Notes: generated by a model not told the origin, from the sequence alone. Shown: positions 9,343 through 16,961, counted from the stretch's first letter. The stretch: DNA of 34,009 nt from Pseudoalteromonas sp. NBT06-2 (GCF_002276045.1 NZ_NQMR01000104.1:1-34009), one strand, 5' to 3'. Numbers and translations are program-made.

Positions 9343-9693
9343 TTAAGGGTTCGATGAACTTTCTCCTTTATCTTTATCTGGTGCGTTAATCATTCCTATT
9401 TTGGCTTTTAAATTACTCCTTCTTGCAGTATTAGCTAAGATAAAACTGACCGTAGGGCTAGTTAGTAGGATAAAAAGTAATATGAGAATTAATTTACTCA
9501 GGCTTGTATCCCAGCCACTTTGCAATATTAAACCAGATAAGATTAGTCCAGTACCTAAAGTATCAATCACCCCCGCAGCATGCATTCGACTATAGAAATC
9601 AGGAAAGCGAAACAGGCCAATCGATGCAACGATATTACAAAAACAACCAACTAATAAGAGAATATTACTCAGGCTACTTAAATAAGTTGTCAT
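9343..9693 (-). CDS. mnhG: Mrp antiporter subunit MnhG
   Basis: This 116-residue protein has three hydrophobic helices and the family signature FRFPDFYSRMHAAGVIDTLGTGL. MnhG/MrpG is a small membrane subunit of the Mrp sodium/proton antiporter. Its start overlaps the end of mnhF by 4 bases. Its last codons contain the Shine-Dalgarno sequence of the next gene. The C-terminal tail is charged and serine-rich (DKDKGESSSNP). Confidence 0.92.
   Translation of the reverse strand: MTTYLSSLSNILLLVGCFCNIVASIGLFRFPDFYSRMHAAGVIDTLGTGLILSGLILQSGWDTSLSKLILILLFILLTSPTVSFILANTARRSNLKAKIGMINAPDKDKGESSSNP
9353..9369 (-). promoter_or_regulatory. Ribosome binding site preceding an AUC codon
   Basis: On the minus strand AAAGGAG (9369-9363) is followed after 7 bases by ATC (9355-9353), in frame with the fused MnhB subunit and inside the end of mnhG. 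This is the best Shine-Dalgarno match near that gene, and no ATG, GTG or TTG lies in frame until 9313. Confidence 0.6.
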
Positions 9694-9956
9694 GAATTAT
9701 CCTTATTCCGTTGCTGATATTCAAAAAAACGTAATACACCAATAATGCTGATAAAATTAAGTAGGGCATATACCAAGGCTATATCAAGAAATTCGGGTCG
9801 TCCTGATAAAAAACCTAAAACAGCGATAAATAAAATGGTTTTAGTACCAAATATATTGACGGCTAGTATGCGATCGTAATGGGTAGGTCCAATAAAAGCG
9901 CGTAATAAAGCAAGTAACATGACCATTAGAATTGCGATAATTGAGACTAATAACAT
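9690..9956 (-). CDS. mnhF: Mrp antiporter subunit MnhF
   Basis: This 88-residue protein has three hydrophobic helices and the family signature RAFIGPTHYDRILAVNIFGTKT. MnhF/MrpF is a small membrane subunit of the Mrp complex, sometimes linked to cholate or sodium efflux. It shares one base with the mnhE stop (TAATG) and overlaps mnhG by 4 bases. Confidence 0.92.
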   Translation of the reverse strand: MLLVSIIAILMVMLLALLRAFIGPTHYDRILAVNIFGTKTILFIAVLGFLSGRPEFLDIALVYALLNFISIIGVLRFFEYQQRNKDNS

Positions 9957-10426
9957 TAGCTTTCCAACATTTTTATACGGCGGGCCATTTCACCATTTAT
10001 TAATGCATCCGCGAGCTCTGTTGTTAGAGCATGTACCTGTATAGATTCATTATCTAATTTCAGAGTTATTGTACCCGGTGTTAAGGTAATTGAATTGGCA
10101 AAAATGACTTTACAAATGTCGTCTTTAAAATCTAGCGGTATATTAATTATTTTGGGATCTATGCTTGTATCACCTTGTAATATTCTTTTGAGTACGTAAA
10201 TTCCTCCTAAAATTATTTCTTTTGTAAGCCAGCAATAAAAAGCGCTAATTCGAATGAGTAAATGTAAAGGGAGTGATTCTTGATCCACTAACTTCATTCT
10301 TTGACAGATGAGTAAAACCAGGACAATTGACAACAAGCCTAAAATGAGGATCGAATGAGTATAATGTCCGGAATTGACAGTCCAAAATATTATTAATAAT
10401 AAAAATAGACTAAGGGTAAGTCGCAT
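9956..10426 (-). CDS. mnhE: Mrp antiporter subunit MnhE
   Basis: This 156-residue protein begins with two hydrophobic segments and ends with the conserved cytoplasmic MnhE domain. The stretch FANSITLTPGTITLKLDNESIQVHAL has the family pattern (N-S-I-T-L-T-P-G-T). AAGGAAAAG precedes the ATG. It is the first Mrp gene, 69 bases downstream of the universal stress gene. No terminator is visible in that gap, so the stress gene may share the transcript. Confidence 0.92.
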   Translation of the reverse strand: MRLTLSLFLLLIIFWTVNSGHYTHSILILGLLSIVLVLLICQRMKLVDQESLPLHLLIRISAFYCWLTKEIILGGIYVLKRILQGDTSIDPKIINIPLDFKDDICKVIFANSITLTPGTITLKLDNESIQVHALTTELADALINGEMARRIKMLES

Positions 10427-10495
10427 AACTTTTCCTTATACATGAAATTTATTTTAATCGACTTAACTATTTTTTGTGAATATTATTTAATTAAT

Positions 10496-11356
10496 CTATA
10501 CTTGCTCTCGTTTGATTATCAAACAATCAGTGCGTAAATGATGTAGCACTTTTTCGGCAGTATTTCCTAATATAAAACCACCTAAACCTTCTCGGCCAAC
10601 ACAGCCTATAATTACCAAATCACTATGTAATTCATTAGCCATATGTGGAATAGTCCGATCGGGTGGCCCTGCTGTAATATGTGAAGTTATTGCGCTCATA
10701 TCAAAGCGATTTAACAGTGATTGCATTTTTTGTTTTGCGGCAGGCCCCTTTGACTCTATAACTAAATCTTTATCTACGACATCAAACTCCAACAAAGGCT
10801 TTGAAATAGGTATGCTATACATTGCATTTAATTGAGTGTGAGTAAGTGTTGAGTAACTGTATCCCCAAGTTAGAATTAAATCGTTTAATGCATTATGATT
10901 ATCATCATCATGTGATAAATCTATCGTTAATAAAATATTAGCCTGACTTTTCCATTTTTCGTGGCTAGCTATCAATATTGGGCAAGTTAAGTGACGGATT
11001 AATTGCCAATCTGTAGGAGTGTGGAATAATGCTTCTGTGCGATGTCCCTCTTTTATCACTAAGTCAATGGATTTTTGAGTGCAACGTTCGACTACCCAGT
11101 CAGCAATGTTTTCAGTGATAACTACTTCATAAATAATTTCTGTGGTGTCATCAAATACATTATCAATTGTTGAAGAAAGAATGTCCTCTGCATCACTTAT
11201 AAGTTGTGACGGAGCTGTCTTGGAAGAATCTATATTATTTATAAATTTGATTATCTCGATATTACAATCAAAGTAAGTAGTAATATAGCGAGCTTTTTCT
11301 AACGAAAGTACATTATTCTCTTTCATATCTGCAATCACTAATACGTTCTTTTTCAT
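10496..11356 (-). CDS. Tandem-domain universal stress protein, UspE-like
   Basis: This 286-residue cytoplasmic protein has two Usp domains. The second ends in GCVGREGLGGFILGNTAEKV, the G-2X-G-9X-G(S/T) nucleotide-binding pattern. The first domain lacks a clear version, as in UspE. An upstream extension to 11440 is open, but the ATG at 11356 is preferred because GGGAGAAATACT precedes it and the protein then starts with the expected MKKNVLVIAD strand. It lies directly before the Mrp operon on the same strand, which links it to salt or pH stress (inference). Confidence 0.88.
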   Translation of the reverse strand: MKKNVLVIADMKENNVLSLEKARYITTYFDCNIEIIKFINNIDSSKTAPSQLISDAEDILSSTIDNVFDDTTEIIYEVVITENIADWVVERCTQKSIDLVIKEGHRTEALFHTPTDWQLIRHLTCPILIASHEKWKSQANILLTIDLSHDDDNHNALNDLILTWGYSYSTLTHTQLNAMYSIPISKPLLEFDVVDKDLVIESKGPAAKQKMQSLLNRFDMSAITSHITAGPPDRTIPHMANELHSDLVIIGCVGREGLGGFILGNTAEKVLHHLRTDCLIIKREQV

Positions 11357-11871
11357 AGTATTTCTCCCAATATTTATTTCAGTAAAGAACACAGCCCTGA
11401 CTTTGTCAAATATGGGATCATGAACTTTTAACTTTGACACTGAGAGGTTTTTGTATAGGGAAGGTAGGTTTAAATTAATCAGCTAGTTTAACTGAGCGTA
11501 GCGAAAATATAGGGTGCTTTCCCTGACTCTTTATACAGCCATTTATGGCGATGCCTGAATATTTTTTGCGATTTTTTATCAGTATGATCTAATCGATTTT
11601 TTATTTTTAGGTTGGTAGTGTGTTTGAATCTAATACCGAAAAATTGATTACGATTACGTCATAGATATAGTGGAGTTGGAAATGTAACCGAAGATTTTAT
11701 TCGTAAATATGTGTCAAATCAATTGGGAAGCTTTCAGACTCGGTCAGTTACTTTCTGTATATCTTTAACCCGTTTTCCCTAGGTATTTGTACAGTTCAAC
11801 AATACAAAAAAGGTGTTTGTGCTACAATTAGGGGAGGTTATTTACCAAACCTTACAAACAAGGAGTGATCT
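11357..11871. other. Intergenic region with transposase debris
   Basis: This divergent gap separates the stress protein and the zinc-finger gene. It contains a likely IS200-type transposase fragment (11648-11743) and otherwise no open frame I would call. A Shine-Dalgarno AAGGAGTGA for the next gene lies at its right end. Confidence 0.4.
11648..11743 (+). pseudogene. Remnant of IS200/IS605-type transposase C terminus
   Basis: An open stretch of about 32 codons contains GVGNVTEDFIRKYVSNQ. This resembles the conserved C terminus of Y1 transposases (pattern VGNVSE..I..YI..Q). There is no start, no upstream catalytic part and stops on both sides, so it is at most a short fossil. The resemblance is from memory and not confirmed by alignment. 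Confidence 0.4.
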
Positions 11872-12147
11872 ATGTTATGTCCTCATTGTAAAGCGACTTT
11901 ATATGTCTGCGAACACCAATCAATTGAGTTTGATTATTGTTCCCAGTGTAAGGGAGTGTGGTTGGAACATGGTAAACTAGAACAAATAATAGCAAGTACA
12001 AAATCGTTATCAAATGTAATCTATTCTCCACTAAATAAGCAATCAATTACCAAAAAAAGTGACAATCAAGGGCAAGTTATAGAGCAAAGTCGACAGGAAA
12101 ATAGAATAAAACCTTTCTTTTACGGAATGTTCGAAGATTTTGAGTAA
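11872..12147 (+). CDS. Small zinc-finger protein, TFIIB-type (zf-TFIIB family)
   Basis: This 91-residue protein has two Cys pairs, CPHC at residues 3-6 and CSQC near 24-27, followed by KGVWLEHGKLEQI. That is the signature of the small zf-TFIIB family, whose role is unclear. A good ribosome binding site (AAGGAGTGATCT) precedes the ATG. The stop codon directly abuts the TACCAATT end of a family A repeat, so the 3' end could have been reshaped by the insertion. It stands alone. Confidence 0.8.
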   Translation: MLCPHCKATLYVCEHQSIEFDYCSQCKGVWLEHGKLEQIIASTKSLSNVIYSPLNKQSITKKSDNQGQVIEQSRQENRIKPFFYGMFEDFE

Positions 12148-12305
12148 TACCAATTCGAGTAAGTTAGTGATCAAATTTTAATAAAGATAAATTTTCAAAA
12201 ACAAGGCGCTTGATTGAGTAATAGCAGGCTATTAGGATTGAAAGCAACGATGTTATTAGAATATTTAGTTCATTTAAATTGAGTAATTATTTATTCGTAT
12301 TGGTA
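12148..12305 (+). repeat. MITE-like repeat, family A, copy 2
   Basis: The ends TACCAAT and ATTGGTA (12299-12305) are inverted. The whole 158 bases match the reverse complement of 254-412, including CTTGATTGAG, the AATAGCAGGCTATT hairpin and ATTGAAAGCAACG. It begins at the base after the zinc-finger gene's stop codon. Confidence 0.75.
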
Positions 12306-12387
12306 TAAGAAGTTTATGAGATCCTCAGAAAAACCTCATTGATAGATAAATGTGCTTTCTTTAAGCTTTGATAAGTTATACCAATTC

Positions 12388-12545
12388 TATTGATTTGATT
12401 CGTAATTTAAATGGGGGTGATTTTCAGGAGCAAGGGGTTAGGTTAAGCAATAGCTGATTATTGTATATTAGGACATTTAGAATAATCATAGATGTAATCG
12501 AATTGCTATTAATCAAGCTATAAATCAAAATCACCATAATTTACT
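12388..12545. repeat. Degenerate palindromic element related to family A
   Basis: It starts near a TATACCAATT end. Its arms can pair: GGTGATTTT near 12415-12425 with AAAATCACC near 12527-12537, and an inner AGCAATAG with a later ATTGCTATT. The right terminal repeat is not recognisable. It looks like an older or hybrid copy. The remaining bases up to 12705 are AT-rich upstream sequence of the next gene. Confidence 0.4.
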
Positions 12546-12705
12546 TTTAGCCAAATGTCGATATATTCCTTTTTTAATAAATCAAAACTCAAATTATTTT
12601 ATATATTATTACCATACAGTAATACATATTTGATCTAAGTGGTTATTATTAATATTTTAGTAATAAGTATAATAGAGCCAACCTTAAAACAGAGATTATA
12701 TTATT

Positions 12706-13461
12706 ATGACTACTTTTAAACTAAAAAAAATTATTGTGGCTGTAGGTCTTTCACTTACTACTTTCACTTCTTTTGCTAATACTGCTGATAGATCTATGCC
12801 AACTCATATTGAAGTTAAAAATGCCTTAAAAGAGATAATTAAAGAAACAAATGGTGGTTTCCAACTAAATATGTGGGCAACTGTTGTTGACCGAGATGGT
12901 ATTGTTCAATCGGTATCATTTTCTGGTAGTGATCGAGGGGAACAATGGCCTGGTAGTCGAATAATTTCGGCTCAAAAAGCTAACACTGCCAATGCGTTTA
13001 GTTTGCCTAACTTATCATTGTCGACTTCAAATTTATTCATGGCAGTACAGCCTGGTGGTAGTTTATATGGTTTACAGCATAGCAACCCTGTAAATACAAC
13101 AGTGGCTTATGGTGGTGATGTAAATACTATTGGTACAGATTCTGATCCTATGGTTGGCCATAAAATTGGTGGTGTTAATGTTTTTGGTGGCGGTTTAGCT
13201 ATGTATAGCAGTGAAGGTAAGTTAATAGGTGCAATTGGCGTTAGTGGTGATAGTTCATGTGCCGATCATAATATCGCTTGGAAATTACGAGATAAATTAA
13301 AGCTTGATAATGTCCCTAATGGGATTAGTCCAACAGGCGACGATAACATTGTTTATGATATCGACAAGGGTGTGAGTGCTAATGGTTGGGGACACCCTGT
13401 ATGTGCCACCTCTGCAACTGATATTGCAATTAACCTACCCAAAACACATCCTTTAAAATAA
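12706..13461 (+). CDS. Exported GlcG/HbpS-family protein
   Basis: This 251-residue protein has a cleavable-type signal peptide (KLKKIIVAVGLSLTTFTSFA, cleavage about residue 25). A GlcG/HbpS (heme-degrading/heme-binding, DUF336) domain follows. Visible family features are AWxxxVDRDGIVQSV-like strands, SAQKANTANAFS and the glycine-rich GGGLAMYSSEGKLIGAIGVSG. Members include the heme sensor HbpS and glycolate-locus GlcG. The precise substrate here is unknown. The protein probably acts in the periplasm or outside the cell. It stands alone, flanked by repeats, with no heme or glycolate genes beside it. Confidence 0.8.
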   Translation: MTTFKLKKIIVAVGLSLTTFTSFANTADRSMPTHIEVKNALKEIIKETNGGFQLNMWATVVDRDGIVQSVSFSGSDRGEQWPGSRIISAQKANTANAFSLPNLSLSTSNLFMAVQPGGSLYGLQHSNPVNTTVAYGGDVNTIGTDSDPMVGHKIGGVNVFGGGLAMYSSEGKLIGAIGVSGDSSCADHNIAWKLRDKLKLDNVPNGISPTGDDNIVYDIDKGVSANGWGHPVCATSATDIAINLPKTHPLK

Positions 13462-13524
13462 ATTATTTTTAATTGAAATTAAGTTGCTTCAATTTCTGAG
13501 TTTCTAGATTATTAATAATTTACT

Positions 13525-13543
13525 CCCATAAATTATGGGGTTT
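13525..13543 (+). terminator. Possible weak terminator of GlcG-like gene
   Basis: CCCAT and ATGGG form a short stem around AAATT, followed by GTTTAT. It lies 64 bases after the stop codon and touches the start of the next repeat. Confidence 0.3.
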
Positions 13544-13808
13544 ATACCCAAACCACTTCAAGATGCAGGATTCAGTTGGAATTAGAAATGCTTTAGGCAA
13601 GGCATTGATTGAAGAACATGGTTATTCCCTTTTCAAAATCAATAACGCTGCATAAAGTATTTATAAATCAACCTTACAGGGACTTCTGAGCAAATCATGC
13701 TCGTTGTTCCATCTTTTTTTAAGGGAGTAACCATTAATGCAAAGATGCGCCTAGATCATGAATTGCTCAGCAGTCCTGAACCTCACATCTTGAAGTGGCT
13801 TGGGTATA
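13543..13808. repeat. MITE-like repeat, family B, intact copy
   Basis: The 266-bp element is bounded by 23-bp terminal inverted repeats. TATACCCAAACCACTTCAAG at the left pairs with CTTGAAGTGGCTTGGGTATA at the right, with one or two mismatches. Inner arms also pair (GACTTCTGAGCAAATCAT with ATGAATTGCTCAGCAGTC), so the element can fold into a long hairpin. It has no gene. Related copies occur at 32197-32463, 17327-17486 and 2915-3008. Confidence 0.8.
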
Positions 13809-13860
13809 TACCCGTGCTCCTCGACTTGCTGAAATCGCGTATTTCCATGTAGCATGGGTA
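13805..13860. repeat. 56-bp TATACCC-ended repeat module
   Basis: TATACCCGTGCT and AGCATGGGTATA form its ends, sharing TATA with the preceding element. The inner GCTGAAATC and GTATTTCCATGTAGCATGGG recur at 32153-32200 and, inverted, at the left end of 32197-32463. Confidence 0.65.
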
Positions 13861-13885
13861 TATAAAAACGATAATGGATATTATC

Positions 13886-14301
13886 ATGAAATTGACAGTT
13901 TTTATCCCCGTCATTATATCAATGGCAATTAATATAAATGTTTATTACGCTTAATCCCCAAAGTTAACTCAAACCTTGTTTCAAAATGAAAACGTCTTTA
14001 ACGGCTCAGATAATAAGCTTTATAACCATGGCGTCTAGATTGAAGGAAACTTAATGAAATTAGTCGGTAAAACTTAAAAGTGCAGCAAGGCGCAGCCATT
14101 ATTGATTCATACATTTCGCTTTTAGATAAAAGTACACTATGTTTTAGAAAGTGACGAATTAAACTGGCTATTTTTTATTTCTAAAATGCATGTCTTTTAT
14201 TCTAAATTCCAATGCTGCATTACAAAGGAGTCACATGCCCAGCGACGAAAATATTGGCATTGTTATATCAACATGCTAAAGCCGATAAAGGCATGTAGGG
14301 G
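13886..14301 (+). pseudogene. Decayed gene with signal-peptide-like start
   Basis: An ATG at 13886 opens a 22-codon hydrophobic leader (MKLTVFIPVIISMAININVY) ending at a stop at 13952. The same frame continues for 27 clean codons (KLTQTLFQNENVFNGSDNKL...) to another stop. After further stops and apparent frameshifts, readable runs such as QGAAIIDSYISLLDKS, YVLESDELNWLFFISKMH and ALLYQHAKADKGM appear. This looks like an inactivated exported protein. I do not recognise the family. Confidence 0.35.
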
Positions 14302-14350
14302 GGGTGATAATATGAAGAATACATGAGCTGAACGTAGAAATTTTTGACAG

Positions 14351-14372
14351 GGGTGAGGCATGAGCCTCATCC
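14351..14372. terminator. Hairpin after the dipeptidase gene
   Basis: TGAGGC and GCCTCA pair around ATGA, extended by three more pairs (one G-T) to a 9-bp GC-rich stem. It lies 19 bases beyond the dipeptidase stop. No T run follows on the minus strand, so termination would be imperfect. Confidence 0.45.
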
Positions 14373-14390
14373 TTACTCGATACCTAAACT

Positions 14391-15581
14391 TTAGTTCGTA
14401 GATGCGTATTGCTCTACTTGTTGCCAAACGCGTAATAAATTACCACTTAATATTTTTTTGATATCATTATCTGAATAACCGTATTCAATTAATGCTTGAA
14501 CTAAGTTGGGGTAGTTCGATACATCTTTTAAACCAACAGGTAAAGAATCGCCAACGCCATCAAAATCAGAACCTATGCCAACATGATCTATGCCTATGAG
14601 TTTGACAACGTGATTTATATGTTCAACAACTTGCTTTGTAGTTGCAAATGGGTATGGATTCTTTACCGCATATGCTTTTTTAAAACCTTTTAATTGTAAG
14701 CTATTTTTACCATGTTTATCTTGTGCTTCACTGCGTTTAGCTTTCATTTTTTTGCTCCAAGCACCCGCAGCTGAAGTAACAAAACTTGAACCAAAGTTAA
14801 TTTGTATCACACCGTTATTATTTTTTAATGCTAATAGCATTTTATCATCCATGTTACGTTCAAAACCTGGGGTGTATTTACGTAAAGAAGAGTGGGACGC
14901 GATCACTGGTACTTTTGAAATATCCATTACTTGATAAAAAGCATCATCAGAAATGTGTGAGACATCTATCATCATGCCCAGATTATTCATTTCTACGACT
15001 AATTCTTTACCAAATTTACTTAACCCATTCCATTGTCGACGTAAGTCATACGAAGAATCAGAAATATGATTCGTCTGAGAATGGGTTAAAGTGATATAAC
15101 GAATACCGCGATTAAAAAAGTGATTTAAATTTTCAATTTTACCTTCGATAGGAGACCCATTCTCCATGCCCATAGCTAAAGATATTTTTCCTTGTTCAAA
15201 TTGCTTTGTAATATCAGAAACAGAGTCTGCCATTGCAAATTTATTTGGCGCACGTCCAACTAAAGCTTCCATAGAGTCTATTAGTCTATTTGCCATTTCA
15301 TAACTGCCGCCAGTTTTCTCTAAATGGGCTGGAATATAAATCGACATAAAAGGTGCATTTAAGCCACCTTCAACAGCTCTTGGATAATCAAAATCACCGT
15401 CTGCCGATTTTGATACATCTTGCCATTGTTTTTCAAGACGGTAAGGCACATCGATATGGGTATCGATAATGAGACTTTGTTTACTTAACTCGATGGCATG
15501 TTCAGATGCTGTGTATAATTTAGCTGATACATTAACGCTTATAGCTAATGCAAGTAATCCTAGAGTTGTGATGCGTTTCAT
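14391..15581 (-). CDS. Exported membrane dipeptidase, peptidase family M19
   Basis: This 396-residue zinc dipeptidase of the renal dipeptidase family hydrolyses dipeptides, often with a C-terminal D-residue. A signal peptide spans residues 1-20 (ITTLGLLALAISVNVSA). Metal ligands are visible: His42 and Asp44 in DTHIDVPYR, Glu140 in MGMENGSP, His209 in IDVSHISD and His230 in VIASHSS. The conserved HVGIGSDFDG comes later. The protein is probably periplasmic. It is monocistronic, with yheU upstream on the same strand 69 bases away. Confidence 0.92.
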   Translation of the reverse strand: MKRITTLGLLALAISVNVSAKLYTASEHAIELSKQSLIIDTHIDVPYRLEKQWQDVSKSADGDFDYPRAVEGGLNAPFMSIYIPAHLEKTGGSYEMANRLIDSMEALVGRAPNKFAMADSVSDITKQFEQGKISLAMGMENGSPIEGKIENLNHFFNRGIRYITLTHSQTNHISDSSYDLRRQWNGLSKFGKELVVEMNNLGMMIDVSHISDDAFYQVMDISKVPVIASHSSLRKYTPGFERNMDDKMLLALKNNNGVIQINFGSSFVTSAAGAWSKKMKAKRSEAQDKHGKNSLQLKGFKKAYAVKNPYPFATTKQVVEHINHVVKLIGIDHVGIGSDFDGVGDSLPVGLKDVSNYPNLVQALIEYGYSDNDIKKILSGNLLRVWQQVEQYASTN

Positions 15582-15650
15582 TTTGGTTTGCTTAATTATT
15601 ATTGTTAGTAAATCTATTGTGTTGTTGTACTAAAAAATATACAAGTATAA

Positions 15651-15887
15651 TTATTCAAATTCGTTTTTGTTTTGCTGAAAAGTAGTTTTAGGCATAATGT
15701 TTATAGTTTCATGTAATTCAGAGTAAGTAATAACTGCATCACCTTGCTCTAATTGGTTTTTTATGTGGGAGATTTTATCGTTTAAGCTCAGTTCTGCTTC
15801 TCCGTAATCTGTACCTTCACGTAAGATAAAACTTTCAATTAGGTTGTTTAATGTGTCAATTGGGATTTCTTTAAAAGGGATGATCAT
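15651..15887 (-). CDS. yheU: YheU family protein (UPF0270)
   Basis: This 78-residue protein closely follows E. coli YheU: the start MIIPF and the blocks LIESFILREGTDYGEAE and YSELHETINIMP are nearly identical. Function unknown. It overlaps the end of yheT by 4 bases (ATGA), so the pair is translationally coupled as in enterobacteria. Confidence 0.93.
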   Translation of the reverse strand: MIIPFKEIPIDTLNNLIESFILREGTDYGEAELSLNDKISHIKNQLEQGDAVITYSELHETINIMPKTTFQQNKNEFE

Positions 15888-16864
15888 TTTATATTTAACT
15901 GCTTTTTAAAGTATTCAGGAATGCGTTGTTCCAACCAAAAAATTGGCTTGAATGGATTCTTACCGCTAATAAAACCAACATGGCCGCCTTTTTCGGTGAT
16001 ATTAAGCTCAACATGTTCACTTATATGTGAGTTGTCAGGAACAGACTTGATTGAAAGCATAGGGTCATCTACTGAATGTATAATTAAAGTTGGCGTTTCA
16101 ATTTTTATTAAGTATGCTTTGCTGCTAGCTTTATTATAATAATCTTTTGCATTTTTAAAGCCATGTAGAGGAGCTGTAACTTTATCATCAAATTCCCATA
16201 AGGTAGGGATATTTTTAATGTCTTGCTTGTTTAGTCCTAATAAAGGCTCAATTAAAGACTCTTTTCGACCAGTAGAGTGTTTTAATCTATCAAGTAAATA
16301 TTTTTGATAAATTTTACCTAGGCTCTGTTGAATTACTTGGCACGAAGAAGCTAAATCAAAAGGTGCAGATATAACGGCACCTGCATCTAATTGGCTATCG
16401 TTTTGATATTCACCTAAATATTTACTTAACATATTGCCACCGAGAGAAAATCCAATAGCGACCATTTTTTTCTCTGGGAATTTTTGTTTTAGGTATTGTA
16501 TTAAAAACCGCGCGTCTGATGTTTCACCGCTATGATAAGCTCGAGCTGTTTTATTCGGTGCTACTGAGCAATTTCTAAAATGCATAAGTACAGTATCAAA
16601 ACCGCTATCTTGCATCGCTTTCATCATACCCTTAGCATAAAAACTATGAATATTACCTTCAAGGCCATGGAATATAATTGCTAAAGGTTTATTGTTGTTT
16701 TTAGCAACAGGGCAGCTCCATGCAAGTTCGATAAAATCCTGATCGGGTGTGGTAAGTGATTCTAATTCATAAGTAAGTTTGAGCTTAGGGCGAAAGAAAC
16801 GCGGTAAAATAGTTTGTGCGTGTTTGTTTACCATCCACCAAGCTGGACGAAAGTGACTGCTCAT
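15884..16864 (-). CDS. yheT: YheT family alpha/beta hydrolase
   Basis: This 326-residue putative esterase or hydrolase has an alpha/beta fold. The nucleophile is probably Ser140 in GFSLGGNML. The likely acid lies in HSVDDPML and the catalytic His in GGHVGFIS. The oxyanion-type FHGLEGN is near residue 66. The N-terminal HFRPAWWMVNKHAQTILPRF is typical of YheT. The substrate is unknown. The gene precedes yheU with a 4-base overlap. The only nearby symmetrical site is ACAGTTA/TAACTGT about 30-45 bases upstream. Confidence 0.93.
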   Translation of the reverse strand: MSSHFRPAWWMVNKHAQTILPRFFRPKLKLTYELESLTTPDQDFIELAWSCPVAKNNNKPLAIIFHGLEGNIHSFYAKGMMKAMQDSGFDTVLMHFRNCSVAPNKTARAYHSGETSDARFLIQYLKQKFPEKKMVAIGFSLGGNMLSKYLGEYQNDSQLDAGAVISAPFDLASSCQVIQQSLGKIYQKYLLDRLKHSTGRKESLIEPLLGLNKQDIKNIPTLWEFDDKVTAPLHGFKNAKDYYNKASSKAYLIKIETPTLIIHSVDDPMLSIKSVPDNSHISEHVELNITEKGGHVGFISGKNPFKPIFWLEQRIPEYFKKQLNIK

Positions 16865-16892
16865 TATGTTTTAAATAAGATTAAAAAAATGC

Positions 16893-16909
16893 ACAGTTAG
16901 TTTAACTGT
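16893..16909. promoter_or_regulatory. Short palindrome upstream of yheT
   Basis: ACAGTTA and TAACTGT are perfect inverse copies around GTT, 29-45 bases upstream of the yheT start. The position would suit an operator. No regulator is recognised. Confidence 0.25.
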
Positions 16910-16923
16910 TAACAATAAAGATA

Positions 16924-16961
16924 TAAAGGACTAATCGCAGTCAATCTGGAATAGTCCTTTA
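16924..16961 (-). terminator. Hairpin between the DUF3149 gene and yheT
   Basis: TAAAGGACTA and TAGTCCTTTA form a perfect 10-bp stem with an 18-base loop, followed on the minus strand by TATCTTTATTG. It could end the small upstream gene's transcript, although the T run is interrupted. Confidence 0.45.

Noticed and set aside
1..11700. Genomic island integrated at the tRNA end by an integrase
   Set aside because: No integrase gene and no duplicated tRNA 3' end was found in the window.
13543..13862. CRISPR array
   Set aside because: The repeats are terminal and inverted, not regularly spaced direct repeats, and no cas genes are present.
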